NCBI RefSeq assembly: GCF_000751775.1
Contig: NZ_CCRF01000052.1
Span: forward strand, 1-63,684
From: Caldibacillus thermoamylovorans
Lineage (GTDB): Bacteria > Bacillota > Bacilli > Bacillales > Caldibacillaceae
Direction: 5' to 3'
DNA length: 63,684 bases
Program-made: the position numbers and the translations under genes
In this document: piece by piece, positions 62,981 to 63,684 of the stretch
How positions within the stretch are numbered: position 1 is the first letter of the stretch
Layout of the letters: the number at the start of each line of letters is the position of its first letter
Notes under the pieces: generated by a model
Told to the model about the DNA's origin: nothing
Database searches by the model: none
What the model saw: the letters and a program-made list of their open reading frames with translations, nothing else

Positions 62981-63684
62981 TTAACGGACGACCTTTTCAA
63001 TTTCATCTTTTGTTCGATTTAGGATTGAATCACCTCCAAAAATAGCTTGCGGGTTTTTTACCAAAATCGTTTCAATTTGCTCGTCCGTAACACCACCACG
63101 ATTTAATGCAGGAATAATATTTTCAAAGATATGACCAACATGCCAATTTTCCACCAAACCAATCATGCTCTCTGGAAACTCAGGTGGTTTCCCTAACCAA
63201 ACATTAACAGTATCGTGGGACATCATTAATTGATTTGCATAGCCTAAACCAATCAAACCAATTAACGTTCCGATTCGCTCTCGATCCATTGGGGCACCGA
63301 CAAATTTTTGAATACCGAAGCGGTCAAAACCGACATATACACCTTGGTCAAGCGTACGGAGATGATAACTGATATCGGTATTCCCGCACATATGGCCAAT
63401 AAGAATTCGCTTCGGATCTGCTCCTTCTGAAATTAGTAATTCTGCTTGTTCAGGCCCCATTGTCCCTTCTTGTGTGTGGGTAATAATTGAGATGCCAGTT
63501 TCCTTTTGAACTCTAGCTGCCGCCCTGAAAAACTTTTGCTCATAATCTGTTATTCTATCTTTACTAGAACCTAGTTTGATAACTCCTGGCTTCAGACCGG
63601 TTTTACCAACACCGTTTTGAATTTCACTCATAAACATTTCATAGATTTCCTCTTCTGCAGTTCCAAGCCCTTGTTTAAATTTAA
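62981..63684 (-). CDS. Phosphotriesterase-family protein (5' end beyond window)
   Basis: C-terminal 234 residues of an amidohydrolase-fold phosphotriesterase homology protein. The carbamylated-lysine region GVIKLG, metal histidines in THTQEGT and IGHMCGNTD, and the late MSHDTVNVWLG are in order. The frame is open to the right window edge. Family members hydrolyse lactones or phosphotriesters. It precedes the alcohol dehydrogenase by about 30 nt, so the two form a unit; lactone breakdown is possible. Confidence 0.85.
   Translation of the reverse strand, partial: KFKQGLGTAEEEIYEMFMSEIQNGVGKTGLKPGVIKLGSSKDRITDYEQKFFRAAARVQKETGISIITHTQEGTMGPEQAELLISEGADPKRILIGHMCGNTDISYHLRTLDQGVYVGFDRFGIQKFVGAPMDRERIGTLIGLIGLGYANQLMMSHDTVNVWLGKPPEFPESMIGLVENWHVGHIFENIIPALNRGGVTDEQIETILVKNPQAIFGGDSILNRTKDEIEKVVR

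Noticed and set aside
1-63684. CRISPR arrays, tRNA/rRNA genes, prophage
   Set aside because: No regularly spaced repeats, no tRNA-like cloverleaf or rRNA sequence, and no phage structural genes seen.

Overview
The window reads as chromosome of a low-G+C, endospore-forming Bacillaceae (Bacillus-like Firmicute). Support: a complete GerA-type germinant receptor operon, strong AGGAGG-type ribosome binding sites with frequent TTG/GTG starts, a CIRCE operator at htpG, a CtsR operator at clpB, LtaS, CsaA, and a sulfolactate cassette matching the B. subtilis yitB-G region. I cannot name the species. There are no rRNAs, tRNAs, CRISPR arrays or prophage.

Layout. 0.2-3.6 kb: htpG with HrcA/CIRCE control, a GNAT enzyme and an NRDE-family protein. 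3.9-4.6 kb: sirtuin. 4.8-8.4 kb: a decaying lipid operon (MFS transporter, hypothetical, then SCP2-like, acyl-CoA ligase, fatty acyl reductase and aldehyde dehydrogenase remnants fused by two internal deletions). 8.6-11.4 kb: phosphosulfolactate synthase, histidine phosphatase and CysH, convergent with a YitT-type membrane protein. 12.1-15.8 kb: an SDR lacking catalytic residues, a GNAT enzyme and ltaS with a long leader. 16-18 kb: gene-poor stretch with a 600-bp element bounded by inverted repeats. 18.2-25.9 kb: small accessory genes (GNATs, AAA ATPase, HepT/MntA toxin-antitoxin pair, peptidase E, MFS, csaA, YbaK) with broken genes among them. 25.9-31 kb: lipase, MFS, clpB. 31.2-34.4 kb: tripartite tricarboxylate transporter with a frameshifted TctC.

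36.6-39.9 kb is compositionally foreign (up to about 57% G+C in one hand-counted 60-base line, against about 20% in a line of the neighbouring kinase gene). It encodes an ABC exporter cassette of the lactococcin-972 type: 40-aa peptide, ATPase, secreted 119-aa protein and 662-aa permease. A two-component system lies directly upstream on the same strand. A possible TnsA remnant (42.0 kb) and a YocS-like symporter follow.

43.8-47.4 kb: gerA operon. 47.5-55 kb: a long sulfur operon on the minus strand (TauE exporter, yezD, ssuEDACB, LysR regulator, GNAT), with a strong terminator-like hairpin in the ssuE leader. 55.4-61.7 kb: surface-glycan island (epimerase, DUF1796 protein, three glycosyltransferases, a sulfotransferase). 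61.9 kb to the end: frameshifted zinc alcohol dehydrogenase and a phosphotriesterase-family gene cut by the window edge.

Two observations cut across regions. A family of about 150-bp two-hairpin repeats occurs five times between 43.5 and 57.3 kb, several inside operons. Several genes are broken by single-base shifts, some in homopolymers, which means either recent decay or residual sequencing error.
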